A stretch of 11,713 nt of DNA from an uncultured Sutterella sp. (GCA_900770335.1 CAAGKD010000016.1:1-11713); one strand, 5' to 3'; positions 1 through 6,849 are shown, numbered from the stretch's first letter. Made by a program: numbers and translations. The notes: generated by a model not told the origin, from the letters alone.

Positions 1-432
1 CTCGACCGCCACTTCGCCTACGGCATCGTCGTCTCGGGCGAGTCCTGGGAGGAGCTCGGCCGCCGCATGGGCGTGAAGGCGGAGAGGTTCGCCCAGGAGA
101 TGCGCCGCATGAGCGAAGCCGCCGGGACGGGCGAGGACAAGGCCTTCGGGCGCGACATGAAGACCTTCTCGCCCCTCGCGCAGGCCCCCTACTACGCCGT
201 TCTCGTCAAGCCCGTCATCTCCGGAACGATCGGCGGCGTCGCGACGGACGATTCGGGCCGCGTCACGGACCGTTCCGGAAAGCCCGTGAAGGGCCTCTAC
301 GCCGCCGGCGAGCTCGCCAACCGCCCCTACTACGGCCGCGTCTACGAGCCCGGCACGGGCCTGCTCGTCGCGTTCTCGACGGGCCGGACCGCGGGCGAGT
401 CCGCCGCACGGGAGGCGCTTGCCGCGAAGTGA
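1..432 (+). CDS. FAD-dependent flavocytochrome-c/fumarate-reductase-type oxidoreductase, C-terminal part
   Basis: This gene is cut by the left window edge: the frame is open from base 1 and ends in TGA at 430-432, giving 143 residues. The product looks like the C-terminal end of the FAD_binding_2 family (soluble fumarate reductases, flavocytochrome c, ketosteroid dehydrogenases). Visible hallmarks in order are PYYAV, GTIGGVATD, GLYAAGE (the FAD-contacting strand-loop), then an Arg-Val-Tyr-Glu-Pro-Gly-Thr-Gly segment and STGRTAGESAA, the usual closing helix. In true fumarate reductases the GG loop is preceded by a His-Thr pair (HHTMGG). Here it reads SGTIGG, so the His is absent, which leaves another acceptor (an enoate or ketosteroid-like substrate) open. 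The N-terminal FAD Rossmann motif and any signal peptide or haem domain lie outside the window. Family placement is good; the substrate is unknown. Confidence 0.85.
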   Translation, partial: LDRHFAYGIVVSGESWEELGRRMGVKAERFAQEMRRMSEAAGTGEDKAFGRDMKTFSPLAQAPYYAVLVKPVISGTIGGVATDDSGRVTDRSGKPVKGLYAAGELANRPYYGRVYEPGTGLLVAFSTGRTAGESAAREALAAK

Positions 433-503
433 GGCGCGCGAGGAGAGGACCGGAAGCGCCGCCCGGGTGACGGGCCGCGCGCCGGATCTTCGAGCTCCTT
501 GAA

Positions 504-530
504 GAAAGGCCCGCCTCGAGCGGGCCTTTC
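504..530 (+). terminator. Intrinsic terminator after the flavoprotein reductase gene
   Basis: A perfect 11-bp stem, GAAAGGCCCGC / GCGGGCCTTTC, with a 5-base loop (CTCGA) begins 72 bases after the reductase stop codon and is followed by TCTTCCC. The A-rich 5' side and T-rich 3' side of the stem give it terminator character mainly on the + strand. The opposite strand would also end in GAAAGG...CCTTTC, so it could also stop transcripts of the convergent glycosylase gene. Apart from this hairpin nothing was recognised in 433-641. Confidence 0.8.
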
Positions 531-641
531 TCTTCCCAGGGCCTCAGGATTTCCCGTCCTTCCAGGATATGCACAGATTCCGGTGCACAGCCGGTGGACA
601 ACTCCGCACTCACCTAGCCGCGCGCGGATTCCGGCGGCTGA

Positions 642-1199
642 TCAAGGCGTGTGCAACACGGGGCGCCAGACCTCGAGCAGGCGCTCAAGCGAGAATCGCG
701 CGTTCGCGGGGCTCGTCGAAGGGAGCCTCACCACCTCGACGCGCCCCGAATCCACCGCGTCCGCGACGGCGGGAATCTTCGCCGCGAAGCGGTCCCACAT
801 CCGCGCGGCCATGCCGCCGTTGAGAAGCACCCGGCCGATCGAGGGCTTCGCCGCAAGAAGCGCGTCGATCGGGTTGCATTCGGGCCGCAGGATCGCCGAG
901 TCAAGGCTTCCCTCGCGCTCGCAGCTGCCGATCGCGTCCCAGAGGGCGACGCCGCCATCCTTGAGCGCCTCGAGGCGCTCGGGATACGCGAGCCCCTCAG
1001 GGAACCCGAGCGAGCGCGCGGCGACGGGCCAGAAGCGGTTCCTCGGATGCGCGTAGTACTCGCCCGCCCGGAGCGAGGCTTCGCTCGGCATGCTCCCCAG
1101 GACGAGAACGCGGGGCTTGGCGCCGACGACCGGAGCGAAGCCTCTGAGCCGGAGCCTCTCGGGGGCTTGAGCAAAGCGCAGGCTTGAAAAGCTGTCCAT
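642..1199 (-). CDS. Hypoxanthine/deoxyinosine DNA glycosylase (uracil-DNA glycosylase superfamily)
   Basis: A 185-residue protein predicted to excise deaminated bases (hypoxanthine, possibly uracil) from DNA as the first step of base-excision repair. The N-terminal third carries the family signature VLVLGSMPSEASL followed by EYYAHPRNRFW, the catalytic/water-activating loop and the aromatic base-stacking segment of the G:T/U-mismatch and family-6 (HDG) glycosylases. Near the C-terminus LPSTSPANARFS is the DNA-intercalation loop typical of the same group. The length matches the family. The chosen start is ATG at 1199. A TTG three codons upstream (1208) is possible, and neither has a convincing Shine-Dalgarno sequence. 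The gene is on its own and converges on the flavoprotein gene. Substrate preference between hypoxanthine and uracil cannot be read from the sequence alone. Confidence 0.85.
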   Translation of the reverse strand: MDSFSSLRFAQAPERLRLRGFAPVVGAKPRVLVLGSMPSEASLRAGEYYAHPRNRFWPVAARSLGFPEGLAYPERLEALKDGGVALWDAIGSCEREGSLDSAILRPECNPIDALLAAKPSIGRVLLNGGMAARMWDRFAAKIPAVADAVDSGRVEVVRLPSTSPANARFSLERLLEVWRPVLHTP

Positions 1200-1319
1200 G
1201 GAAGTCAATGCGCGTTTGGAGTTGAGATCTCAGGGGCAGAAAAAGACGCAAAGGGCGCGCCGGCGGACGAATTCGCGTCCGCGCCCTGCGCGCCCGACGG
1301 CTGAGGATTCCTGGCCGGC

Positions 1320-1478
1320 TCACTTGAGCAGCATGTCCACGCCCACGTCGCAGACGCCGCCCACGCACCAGCCCATGCCCTTGAGGACCGCCGCGAAGAG
1401 CAGGAGGAAGATGACGAAGAGAATGAACCGCCCCCAGCGCCTGGGCTCCCGACCACCGTTTCTTTCATTGACTGCCAT
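1320..1478 (-). CDS. Small single-span membrane protein, 52 residues, unrecognised
   Basis: This reading frame encodes 52 residues starting MAVNERNGGREPRRWGR. A positively charged N-terminus is followed by one hydrophobic segment (about residues 18-34, FILFVIFLLLFAAVLKG) and a short tail with two cysteines (GWCVGGVCDVGVDMLLK). By the positive-inside rule the N-terminus should be cytoplasmic and the Cys pair periplasmic. ATG at 1478 is preceded by GGAGAG with 6-base spacing, a clear ribosome-binding site, and by a sigma70-like promoter about 85 bases further up. No family is recognised. The clean RBS, promoter, charge/hydrophobic layout and in-frame stop support a real gene. It is a monocistron between the glycosylase and nsrR. 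The function is unknown; regulatory membrane peptide or complex subunit are equally possible. Confidence 0.7.
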   Translation of the reverse strand: MAVNERNGGREPRRWGRFILFVIFLLLFAAVLKGMGWCVGGVCDVGVDMLLK

Positions 1479-1561
1479 GATCAACTCTCCATTTTTTCGG
1501 CGCCCGTCGTTGATTTACTCTTTCAAGTGCGGGCATCTCGTTCTGCCTTTCCTTGTCTCTG

Positions 1562-1590
1562 TTTTAACACAATCCCCCGGTTTGTGACAA
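1562..1590 (-). promoter_or_regulatory. Sigma70-like promoter of the small membrane-protein gene
   Basis: Read on the minus strand, TTGTCA (1585-1590) is separated by 17 bases from TTAAAA (1562-1567). The -35 matches consensus in 5 of 6 positions and the -10 only in 3 of 6. The predicted start of transcription, near 1555, gives a leader of about 75 bases before the ATG at 1478. No other candidate with correct spacing was seen in the local AT-rich stretch. Confidence 0.45.
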
Positions 1591-1592
1591 AC
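1580..1592. promoter_or_regulatory. Palindrome over the -35 box, candidate operator
   Basis: GTTTGT-G-ACAAAC is a perfect 13-base inverted repeat with a one-base centre and it covers the predicted -35 hexamer of the small membrane-protein gene. A repressor bound here would occlude RNA polymerase. It matches neither FNR (TTGAT-N4-ATCAA) nor CRP (TGTGA-N6-TCACA) consensus, so the binding protein is not identified. Confidence 0.4.
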
Positions 1593-1743
1593 AATTTCCA
1601 TTCTCCCGTCTCAGAGGGGCGCTCTTCGGCGCGCCTTTGCAAAACTCCGGCGCCGGCGAAGGATCGGAGCGGGAGCGCAAGAATGAAGAACGAGGGCTCT
1701 TTCGGCGCCGAAGGCGGCTCGCCGGGGCGTCAAAGGCGCGGAC

Positions 1744-2229
1744 TCAGACCTGTTCGTCAGAATGGCTTGAATCGTCCGGAGCGCCGCGACGAGGCGTCGC
1801 GACGAGCGCAGGGCCGGCGGACTTTCCGGGCGCCGCGGCCCGGATGTCCTCGAGCGTGCTTTCGTTGAGCTTCGCGCGGAAGGCCTCTGCGGCGGCGCTC
1901 AAGGCGAGGACGAGCCCGCAGCGGCCCGCATAGGGGCAGGGCGGCGTCTCGCAGTCAACGAGGGGCTCGGCGCCCTCAAGCGCCGAGACGACGTCGCCGA
2001 GCCGGTAGTCCTTCGGACCCCTTGCGAGCAGGAGCCCGCCGCTCCTGCCGCGCACGGACGTGACCCAGCCCGCCTGAACCATGAAGTGAGCGACCTTGAC
2101 GACGAGGTTCTGGTTCCACTGAAGCGTCTCGGCGAGCTCGGAAATGGAGAGCGGGCGCGCCGGATCGGGCGCGCTCGCAAGGTGCATCAGGATCCGCAAT
2201 CCGAGGTCGGTGAAGCGCTTCAACTGCAT
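1744..2229 (-). CDS. nsrR: NsrR, Rrf2-family nitric-oxide-sensing Fe-S repressor
   Basis: A 161-residue transcription repressor of NO-detoxification genes. The Rrf2 winged helix-turn-helix fills roughly residues 1-80 (MQLKRFTDLGLRILMHLA; recognition region ISELAETLQWNQNLVVKV; wing VRGRSGG). Asp8, a known cluster ligand in NsrR proteins, is present. The cluster-binding cysteines are Cys93, Cys98 and Cys104 with C-x4-C-x5-C spacing, identical to Escherichia coli NsrR. In the family, NO destroys the iron-sulphur cluster and releases DNA. The frame stays open far upstream, but the start is set at ATG 2229 because family homology begins exactly there. No Shine-Dalgarno sequence precedes it, so translation may be leaderless or weak. 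The C-terminal ~25 residues (SAGPALVATPRRG onward) are a low-complexity extension. It lies 160 bases downstream of hmp on the same strand, its usual regulatory partner. Confidence 0.9.
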   Translation of the reverse strand: MQLKRFTDLGLRILMHLASAPDPARPLSISELAETLQWNQNLVVKVAHFMVQAGWVTSVRGRSGGLLLARGPKDYRLGDVVSALEGAEPLVDCETPPCPYAGRCGLVLALSAAAEAFRAKLNESTLEDIRAAAPGKSAGPALVATPRRGAPDDSSHSDEQV

Positions 2230-2275
2230 GAAGAGGGGAGCAGAACTGTTGAGGGAGGAAATGCGAAGGGGGAGG

Positions 2276-2292
2276 CCTCCTGCGCCAGGAGG
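2276..2292. repeat. Hairpin in the hmp-nsrR gap
   Basis: CCTCCTG-CGC-CAGGAGG is a perfect 7-bp stem with a 3-base loop, between hmp and nsrR. It has no T-run on either side, so it is a weak terminator candidate. It may instead be a 5' stem of the nsrR transcript, because a -10-like TATCAT lies just upstream on the minus strand (2301-2306), although no good -35 partner was found. Its role is uncertain. Confidence 0.35.
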
Positions 2293-2389
2293 ACTCCCGA
2301 ATGATAGCGGCGCGGACTGGCGGGGTCCCGGGCCGGAGCGGCCAGGGCGCTCAATGCCGTCCCGGCCGGTTCCGCGTCCCGAGAATCCC

Positions 2390-3610
2390 TCAGCTCTGGT
2401 TGCCCGTGCCGAAGGCCTCCGCGTGGATCTGCGCGTCAGGAACGCCCGCCGCGGCGAAGGCCGCGCGCATGTCGTCCATGAAGCCCGTCGGACCGCAGAC
2501 GTAGACGTCGGCATCCGCGGCGGGCGCAAGCGCCCGGATGTCCTCGGCCGTCGGACGAGCGCCCTTCCTGACGCACGGGCACTCGATCGCCCGATCCGCT
2601 TCGGAGGGCTGCGTGATGAAGGCGGCGACCTTCACGTTCTTGAGCTTCGCGACCTCCGCGCGGACCTCCTTCAAAAGAGCCATGTCCGCGCCGGTCCGGG
2701 CGAGCTCAACGAGCGTCACCGGGCGCTCGGGCGTCTTCTCCGCGATCGCCTGCAGCATTGCGAAGATCGGCGTGATGCCGATGCCGGCCGCGACGAGAAC
2801 GACCGGATTCGTCCCCTCCTTGAGGAAGAACTCGCCGCAGGGGGCGGAGACGTCGATCGTGGAGCCGACCGCGAGCGTCTTGTGCAGGTGCGTCGACATG
2901 AGCCCCGCCGGAGCGCCGTCACGGCCGTCGACGCGCCTCACGGTGATCCGCAGGAACCGGTCGCAAAGGGGCGCGCAGGAGAGCGAGTACTGCCGGGGCT
3001 GCACGAGCTTCGCCTCAGGGAGATACGCGCGCACGGACACGAACTGGCCCGGGCGCCAGGCCGGGACCCTGCCGCCGTCGGCGGGGCGGAGCATGAAGCT
3101 CACGACGTCGGGCGTCTCCTCGACGCGCCTTTCGACCACGAAGGGACGCCAGCCGGACCAGCCGCCCTCCGCCGTCGCCTGCTCGACGTAGAGGCTCCCC
3201 TCAACCTGGATGAGGAGCTCGGCGAGCTGCCCGTAGGCCGCGGCCCAGGCGTCGACGAGCTCGTCCGTGGCCGCCTCGCCGAGGACCTCCCTGATCGAGG
3301 CGAGCAGGTGCCTGCCGACGATCGGGTACTGCTCGGCGCGGATGCCGATCGTGACGTGCTTTGCGGCGATGTGCTTCACGGCCGGAAGAAGAACGGCCGG
3401 GTTCTCGATGTGCTCGGCGTAGGCGAGCACGGCCCCCGCGAGGGCCTTCTGCTGGTGGCCGCGGGCCTGGTGGGCCTGGTTGAAGACGTTCCTGAGCTCG
3501 GGGTTGCCCTCGAGCATGCGCTTGTAGAAGTGCGTCGTGAGCGCGACGCCGTGCTCGCGAAGGACGGGAACGGTGGCCTTGATGAGTTCGATCTGGCGGG
3601 GAGTCAGCAT
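2390..3610 (-). CDS. hmp: Flavohaemoglobin Hmp, nitric oxide dioxygenase
   Basis: A 406-residue cytoplasmic enzyme that uses O2 and NAD(P)H to convert NO to nitrate, and reduces NO to N2O slowly without oxygen. Full length for the family. The globin domain (about 1-140) has distal Tyr29 in THFYKRM, proximal haem ligand His85 in AAKHVTIGI, Tyr95 in EQYPIVG, and Glu137 near the position of the catalytic Glu. The FAD domain has the RQYS flavin-binding motif (206-209). The NAD(P)H domain has AAGIGITP (274-281) and CGPTGFM (372-378). ATG at 3610 is preceded by AGGAGA with about 6-base spacing. The promoter lies about 115 bases upstream within an NsrR-like palindrome, and the repressor gene follows the enzyme gene. 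All catalytic positions that can be checked are intact. Confidence 0.96.
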   Translation of the reverse strand: MLTPRQIELIKATVPVLREHGVALTTHFYKRMLEGNPELRNVFNQAHQARGHQQKALAGAVLAYAEHIENPAVLLPAVKHIAAKHVTIGIRAEQYPIVGRHLLASIREVLGEAATDELVDAWAAAYGQLAELLIQVEGSLYVEQATAEGGWSGWRPFVVERRVEETPDVVSFMLRPADGGRVPAWRPGQFVSVRAYLPEAKLVQPRQYSLSCAPLCDRFLRITVRRVDGRDGAPAGLMSTHLHKTLAVGSTIDVSAPCGEFFLKEGTNPVVLVAAGIGITPIFAMLQAIAEKTPERPVTLVELARTGADMALLKEVRAEVAKLKNVKVAAFITQPSEADRAIECPCVRKGARPTAEDIRALAPAADADVYVCGPTGFMDDMRAAFAAAGVPDAQIHAEAFGTGNQS

Positions 3611-3667
3611 GAATGGTCTCCTGAAAACGCTTCCGGCGCGGACGGCGGCCCGGGAGGGCGGATCAGC

Positions 3668-3688
3668 GGGAGCAAAGGTGAAGCTCCC
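3668..3688. repeat. Hairpin in the hmp leader
   Basis: GGGAGC-AAAGGTGAA-GCTCCC forms a 6-bp stem with a 9-base loop, inside the predicted 5' leader of hmp (about 3611-3726). No T-run follows it and it does not sequester the hmp ribosome-binding site directly. It may affect mRNA stability or simply be fortuitous in GC-rich sequence. Confidence 0.3.
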
Positions 3689-3730
3689 CCTGAATCGCCT
3701 GATTGGCCTGGCGTCCGCGTCTTTGTGCTC

Positions 3731-3757
3731 AAATCATATATTGTGAATACATGATTT
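3731..3757. promoter_or_regulatory. 27-bp near-palindrome, predicted NsrR operator of hmp
   Basis: The outer arms AAATCAT (3731-3737) and ATGATTT (3751-3757) are perfectly inverted, and the inner part is nearly so, with only two mismatched position pairs plus the centre base. Read on the minus strand, the core ATGTATT-CAC-AATATAT matches the published 19-bp NsrR pattern (RATGYATTT-N-AAATRCATY) at most conserved positions. It covers the -10 and the whole spacer of the hmp promoter, an ideal place for repression, with nsrR two genes away on the same strand. Assignment to NsrR is inference from site plus neighbour. Confidence 0.75.
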
Positions 3758-3761
3758 GCAA
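3733..3761 (-). promoter_or_regulatory. hmp promoter
   Basis: On the minus strand TTGCAA (3756-3761) is separated by exactly 17 bases from TATGAT (3733-3738). The -10 matches consensus in 5 of 6 positions and the -35 in 4 of 6. The region is strikingly AT-rich against the surrounding GC-rich DNA. Transcription should start near 3726. Confidence 0.75.
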
Positions 3762-3805
3762 GAGACCCCGGAAGATTCTCCGGAAAGCCTGAAGGCACCT
3801 TGCGA

Positions 3806-3843
3806 AAGGTCCCGCGATCGGCGGCGGGCCGATGCGGGACCTT
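3806..3843 (-). terminator. Hairpin terminator of the lyase-dcuC unit
   Basis: AAGGTCCCGC pairs perfectly with GCGGGACCTT, and inside these ATCGG pairs with CCGAT, leaving one bulged base and a GC-rich loop of about 7 bases. The hairpin lies about 40 bases beyond the carrier stop codon and before the hmp promoter, so it would insulate hmp from readthrough. The T-tract is short (the stem ends in CCTTT). Confidence 0.75.
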
Positions 3844-3881
3844 CGGGGCGAGGAGGATTGCAAGGAGCGCAGAAGGCGGGA

Positions 3882-5252
3882 TCAGCCGAAGAGCGCCTGG
3901 TTGGCGGCGAGCGTCGTCACGATGCCCGCGACCATTGGGATCCACGTGCGGCGGACGATCGCCATGGGCGTCACGCCCGCGGCGCCCGCGACGGCGATGA
4001 TGACGCCGGCCACGGGGCTCATCGCGCGGAACATGCCGGAGGCGAACTGCATGGGCGTCACGAGCGCCTCGACCGAGCCGCCGAGCCCGGCGGCGACGTC
4101 CGGCGCGAGCGCGGCGAAGGACGAGTACGCGCCCACGCCCGAGCCCGTGAGGAAGGTGACGGCCGAGACGATCGCCGTGAGGATGACGGTCATGACGCCC
4201 ATGCCCGCGCCGACGCCCTGGGCGGAGTCGATGAGGACCTTGATGAGGCCGGAGGCCGTGAGGCCCGTCGCGAAGAACTCCGCGCAGATGATGAGCGCGA
4301 CGATGCCCGCGAACATCTTGCCCATGCTCTGGAACATGGCGACGCCGTCCTTGAAGACCTTCTTCGCGTCGCGGTGGCGGATGAGCTCGATGATGACGAC
4401 GCCCGTCCAGACCATGAAGAGCGCGCCGACGGTGTCGAGCTTCACCGAGGCGACGACGAGCTGCGAAAAGACGATGAGCAGGGCAATCGGCAGGACCGGG
4501 AAGATCGCGTACCACTTCGGGGCGGCGGGCGCGTCGGACGCCTTGACCGCGACGGTCTCGGCGCAGGCGTCGTCGTTTCTTGCGTCGTAGTGGCGCTGAA
4601 CGAAATAGTGCGCGATGGCGCAGACGAGGAGCGTCGGAATCGCGAGCGGAAGCTGGTACTCGACGAGGTAGATGATCGGGTCGAGCCCGGCCACCTTCGC
4701 GGCGAGGTTCGCGGTGCCCGCGGTCGGCGTGAAGGTCATGCCCGCGGACGTGCCGATCACGGCGGCGGCCGCCGCGCCCGAGACGCCCACGGCCCGCAGG
4801 ATCGGATAGAGCGCGACCAAAAGGAGCATCGCGAGGCCCGCGGCGGACGGAATCACCATGACGAGCGTCTGCCCGACGACGTAGCCCGCGGCGAGGACGA
4901 GGTACGGGGCGCGAAGCCGCGCGAGAGGCTTGACGGCGACGTCAACGAGCGCCCGGGCGGCGCCGATCCGGTCCATGTAGGCCGCAAACCCACCCGCGGT
5001 CATGATGAGGAACCCGATGCCGGCGCTCTGCTTCGTGGCGATCGACTTGAGCGTTCCGAAGATGTCAAAGAGCCAGAAGCCCGAGGGCTTGACGCCCTTG
5101 GGAAGGAACGCGGGCCCCCCGAGGAGCGACACCGCGACGAGGAGCGCGAGGCCCGCGAAGAGCAGAACCATGTGCGTGGGGTACTTCTTCAGAAGCGCCC
5201 AGCCGGCGACGGCCGTCACGATGACGGCGAGCCACGGGAGAAGTGCTGTCAT
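3882..5252 (-). CDS. DcuC-family anaerobic C4-dicarboxylate carrier
   Basis: A 456-residue inner-membrane protein with about a dozen hydrophobic segments, the size of E. coli DcuC (about 460). DcuC-family carriers move succinate, fumarate and malate, typically fumarate/succinate exchange or succinate export in anaerobic growth. Supporting features are the N-terminal segment LLPWLAVIVTAVAGWALLKK, the internal GFLIMTAGGFAAYMDRIG segment, GTSAGMTFTPTAGTANLA in the first half and the matching LTGSGVGAYSSFAALAP in the second half, the paired re-entrant-like Gly/Ser/Thr-rich stretches of this carrier fold. Start ATG 5252 has AAGGAG about 8 bases upstream. It follows the lyase gene by 52 bases with no terminator between, so it is probably co-transcribed and carries the lyase's substrate or its fumarate product. 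Substrate specificity within DcuC is not readable here. Confidence 0.85.
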   Translation of the reverse strand: MTALLPWLAVIVTAVAGWALLKKYPTHMVLLFAGLALLVAVSLLGGPAFLPKGVKPSGFWLFDIFGTLKSIATKQSAGIGFLIMTAGGFAAYMDRIGAARALVDVAVKPLARLRAPYLVLAAGYVVGQTLVMVIPSAAGLAMLLLVALYPILRAVGVSGAAAAAVIGTSAGMTFTPTAGTANLAAKVAGLDPIIYLVEYQLPLAIPTLLVCAIAHYFVQRHYDARNDDACAETVAVKASDAPAAPKWYAIFPVLPIALLIVFSQLVVASVKLDTVGALFMVWTGVVIIELIRHRDAKKVFKDGVAMFQSMGKMFAGIVALIICAEFFATGLTASGLIKVLIDSAQGVGAGMGVMTVILTAIVSAVTFLTGSGVGAYSSFAALAPDVAAGLGGSVEALVTPMQFASGMFRAMSPVAGVIIAVAGAAGVTPMAIVRRTWIPMVAGIVTTLAANQALFG

Positions 5253-5304
5253 TTCCGTTTCTCCTTTGTCTTCATTGATTTCGTTGTCCGCCTGCGGGTC
5301 ACGG

Positions 5305-6747
5305 TCAGAGCAGGCGCTCGAACGCCGCGTCAAGGCGCTTGAAGGCGTCCTCGAGCGCCGCGATCCGGCGCTCGGACTCGGCCGAGAGGTCGGCGAGCAT
5401 CGCGCGGTCCTCGTGGATCATCGCGGCGACCTCCGCGGGGGCGCAGCTGCCTGACGTGCGGCGGCCCTCGACGATGCGGCGCGGATCGAGCGCCTCATGG
5501 AACTCGTCCTCCGTCATCGGAAGCTTCGGGTCGGCCCCGGGGAACTCCTCGGCGATCTCCTCGGCGTAGATGCGGCGCATCTCGGCGTACGGGAAGTCAA
5601 GGGGAAGAATTCCCCTTTCGCGCGCGAAGGAGACCATGCGGCTCGCCATGTGGTGCCCGATCCGGAAGGGGAGCCCGTGGTCGCGCATCAGGCGGTCGGC
5701 GATCTCCTGCGAGGCCGTCCAGTCGCTGTTGAGCTCCTCGAGCGCCCGCTCGGGATTGACGCGCAGAGCGTTGAGGACCTTGAGGAACCGCTCGCACATC
5801 CTGACGGAAGCCTCCGACATGCGGCCGTTCTTCGCGACGCTCTTGCCGTCGACCATGCCGGGAACGAGGTTGTGCACGCGCGTCACCGCCGCGGCCATCT
5901 CGGCGACGACGTCCGAGCAGTCGCCGCGGCAGTTGTTGATGAGACCGGGATTGCGCTTCTGCGGCATGGCCGAGGATACGTAGGTGTTCTCGCCCCCCTC
6001 AGCGAGGAGGATCCAGGGCCGGGCCTGCGCGTACTGCACCATCACGTCCGAAAGGAAGGACCCGAAGTGCAGGGCGACGGAGGCGGCGATCTGCGAGAGC
6101 TCGACCGACGCGTCGACCGCGATCTCGCAGGTCGCGTCAAAGGCATTCCTCACGGGGGCGGTGAATCCGAGCGCCTCTGCCATGCCGCTCCGGTCGAGCG
6201 GCCAGCACGTGCCGTTGAGCACCGTCGCGCCCATCGGGCAGCGGTCGAACCGCTCGAACCATTCGCGAAGGCGCACCCGCTCGCGAAGCAGCGGAGCGAG
6301 AAAGCCGAGGAGCGTGTGCGCCCAGCTCGTGGGCTGCGCGGCGACGCCGTTCGTGTAGCTCGGAACGATGGTTGAGACGTTCGCATCGGCGAGCGCGATC
6401 ATCCGGCCGATCACGGCGTCGAAGGCCCGGGCGAACGCGAGCGCCCGCTCCTTCTGGATCCCGACGCGCATCGTCGAGAGGATGTCCTGGCTCGAGCGCC
6501 CGGCGTGGATCGCCGTCACCGACTGGCCGGCCGCCTCGATGAGAAGCGGCTCCCAGGCGATGTAGCTCGCGGGGCGCTTCGCGCCCGGGGCGGATGCGGC
6601 GCTCTCGAGCGCGGCGATGCCGCGGGCGGCCTGCCTTGCGAGCTCGTCCTTGATGAGGCCGCTCCTCGACTCGACGACCACGGTCGCCTTGTTGATCTCC
6701 GTGATCCAGTAGAACTCGTCGTGCGGCGCTGCGGCGGCTGTCTTCAT
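5305..6747 (-). CDS. Argininosuccinate-lyase-family (fumarase/aspartase superfamily) fumarate-releasing lyase
   Basis: A 480-residue enzyme of the argininosuccinate-lyase branch, expected to cleave a C-N bond by beta-elimination releasing fumarate, as a homotetramer. The superfamily signature SSAMPQKRNP (258-267) contains the mobile-loop catalytic Ser and the Lys/Asn ligands of the fumaryl carboxylate. The C-terminus follows the ASL pattern (GLPFRIGHHMA and DPRRIVEGRRTSGSCAP). Two substrate-binding loops differ from biosynthetic ASL: GRSSQD at 83-88 where ASL has GRSRNDQ, and YTNGVAAQP at 131-139 where ASL has YTHLQ, so the usual His is Asn. This argues against arginine biosynthesis and for another N-substituted aspartate-type substrate (EDDS-lyase-like enzymes are a precedent). 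Start ATG 6747 has a strong AAGGAGGG site with 7-base spacing. It is the first gene of the lyase-dcuC unit, divergent from lysR. Confidence 0.85.
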   Translation of the reverse strand: MKTAAAAPHDEFYWITEINKATVVVESRSGLIKDELARQAARGIAALESAASAPGAKRPASYIAWEPLLIEAAGQSVTAIHAGRSSQDILSTMRVGIQKERALAFARAFDAVIGRMIALADANVSTIVPSYTNGVAAQPTSWAHTLLGFLAPLLRERVRLREWFERFDRCPMGATVLNGTCWPLDRSGMAEALGFTAPVRNAFDATCEIAVDASVELSQIAASVALHFGSFLSDVMVQYAQARPWILLAEGGENTYVSSAMPQKRNPGLINNCRGDCSDVVAEMAAAVTRVHNLVPGMVDGKSVAKNGRMSEASVRMCERFLKVLNALRVNPERALEELNSDWTASQEIADRLMRDHGLPFRIGHHMASRMVSFARERGILPLDFPYAEMRRIYAEEIAEEFPGADPKLPMTEDEFHEALDPRRIVEGRRTSGSCAPAEVAAMIHEDRAMLADLSAESERRIAALEDAFKRLDAAFERLL

Positions 6748-6849
6748 GAAAATGCCCTCCTTTTGAGCTTCATCGGTCTCGTGCGGGGCCGGCCCGCATC
6801 GCTTCAGGGGAAGTCTGACCGCCCGAGGGCTGCGGGAGAAGCGCATGCG

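Noticed and set aside
1205..1468. 87-residue Ser-rich minus-strand frame overlapping the small membrane protein
   Set aside because: Composition is that of an out-of-frame reading and the ATG lacks a Shine-Dalgarno sequence. The 52-residue frame here has RBS, promoter and membrane-protein layout.
1701..1712. 12-base palindrome TTCGGCGCCGAA after nsrR as a terminator
   Set aside because: It has no loop-forming centre or T-run and is expected by chance in GC-rich DNA.
2144..3754. 536-residue open frame on the + strand over nsrR and hmp
   Set aside because: It is an Arg/Ala/Asp-rich antisense shadow of the GC-rich hmp and nsrR genes, which have clear family motifs on the minus strand.
3756..5342. 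528-residue open frame on the + strand over the carrier gene
   Set aside because: Low-complexity Arg/Asp/Glu/Gly repeat-like translation, antisense to the DcuC-type carrier, with no motif or RBS.
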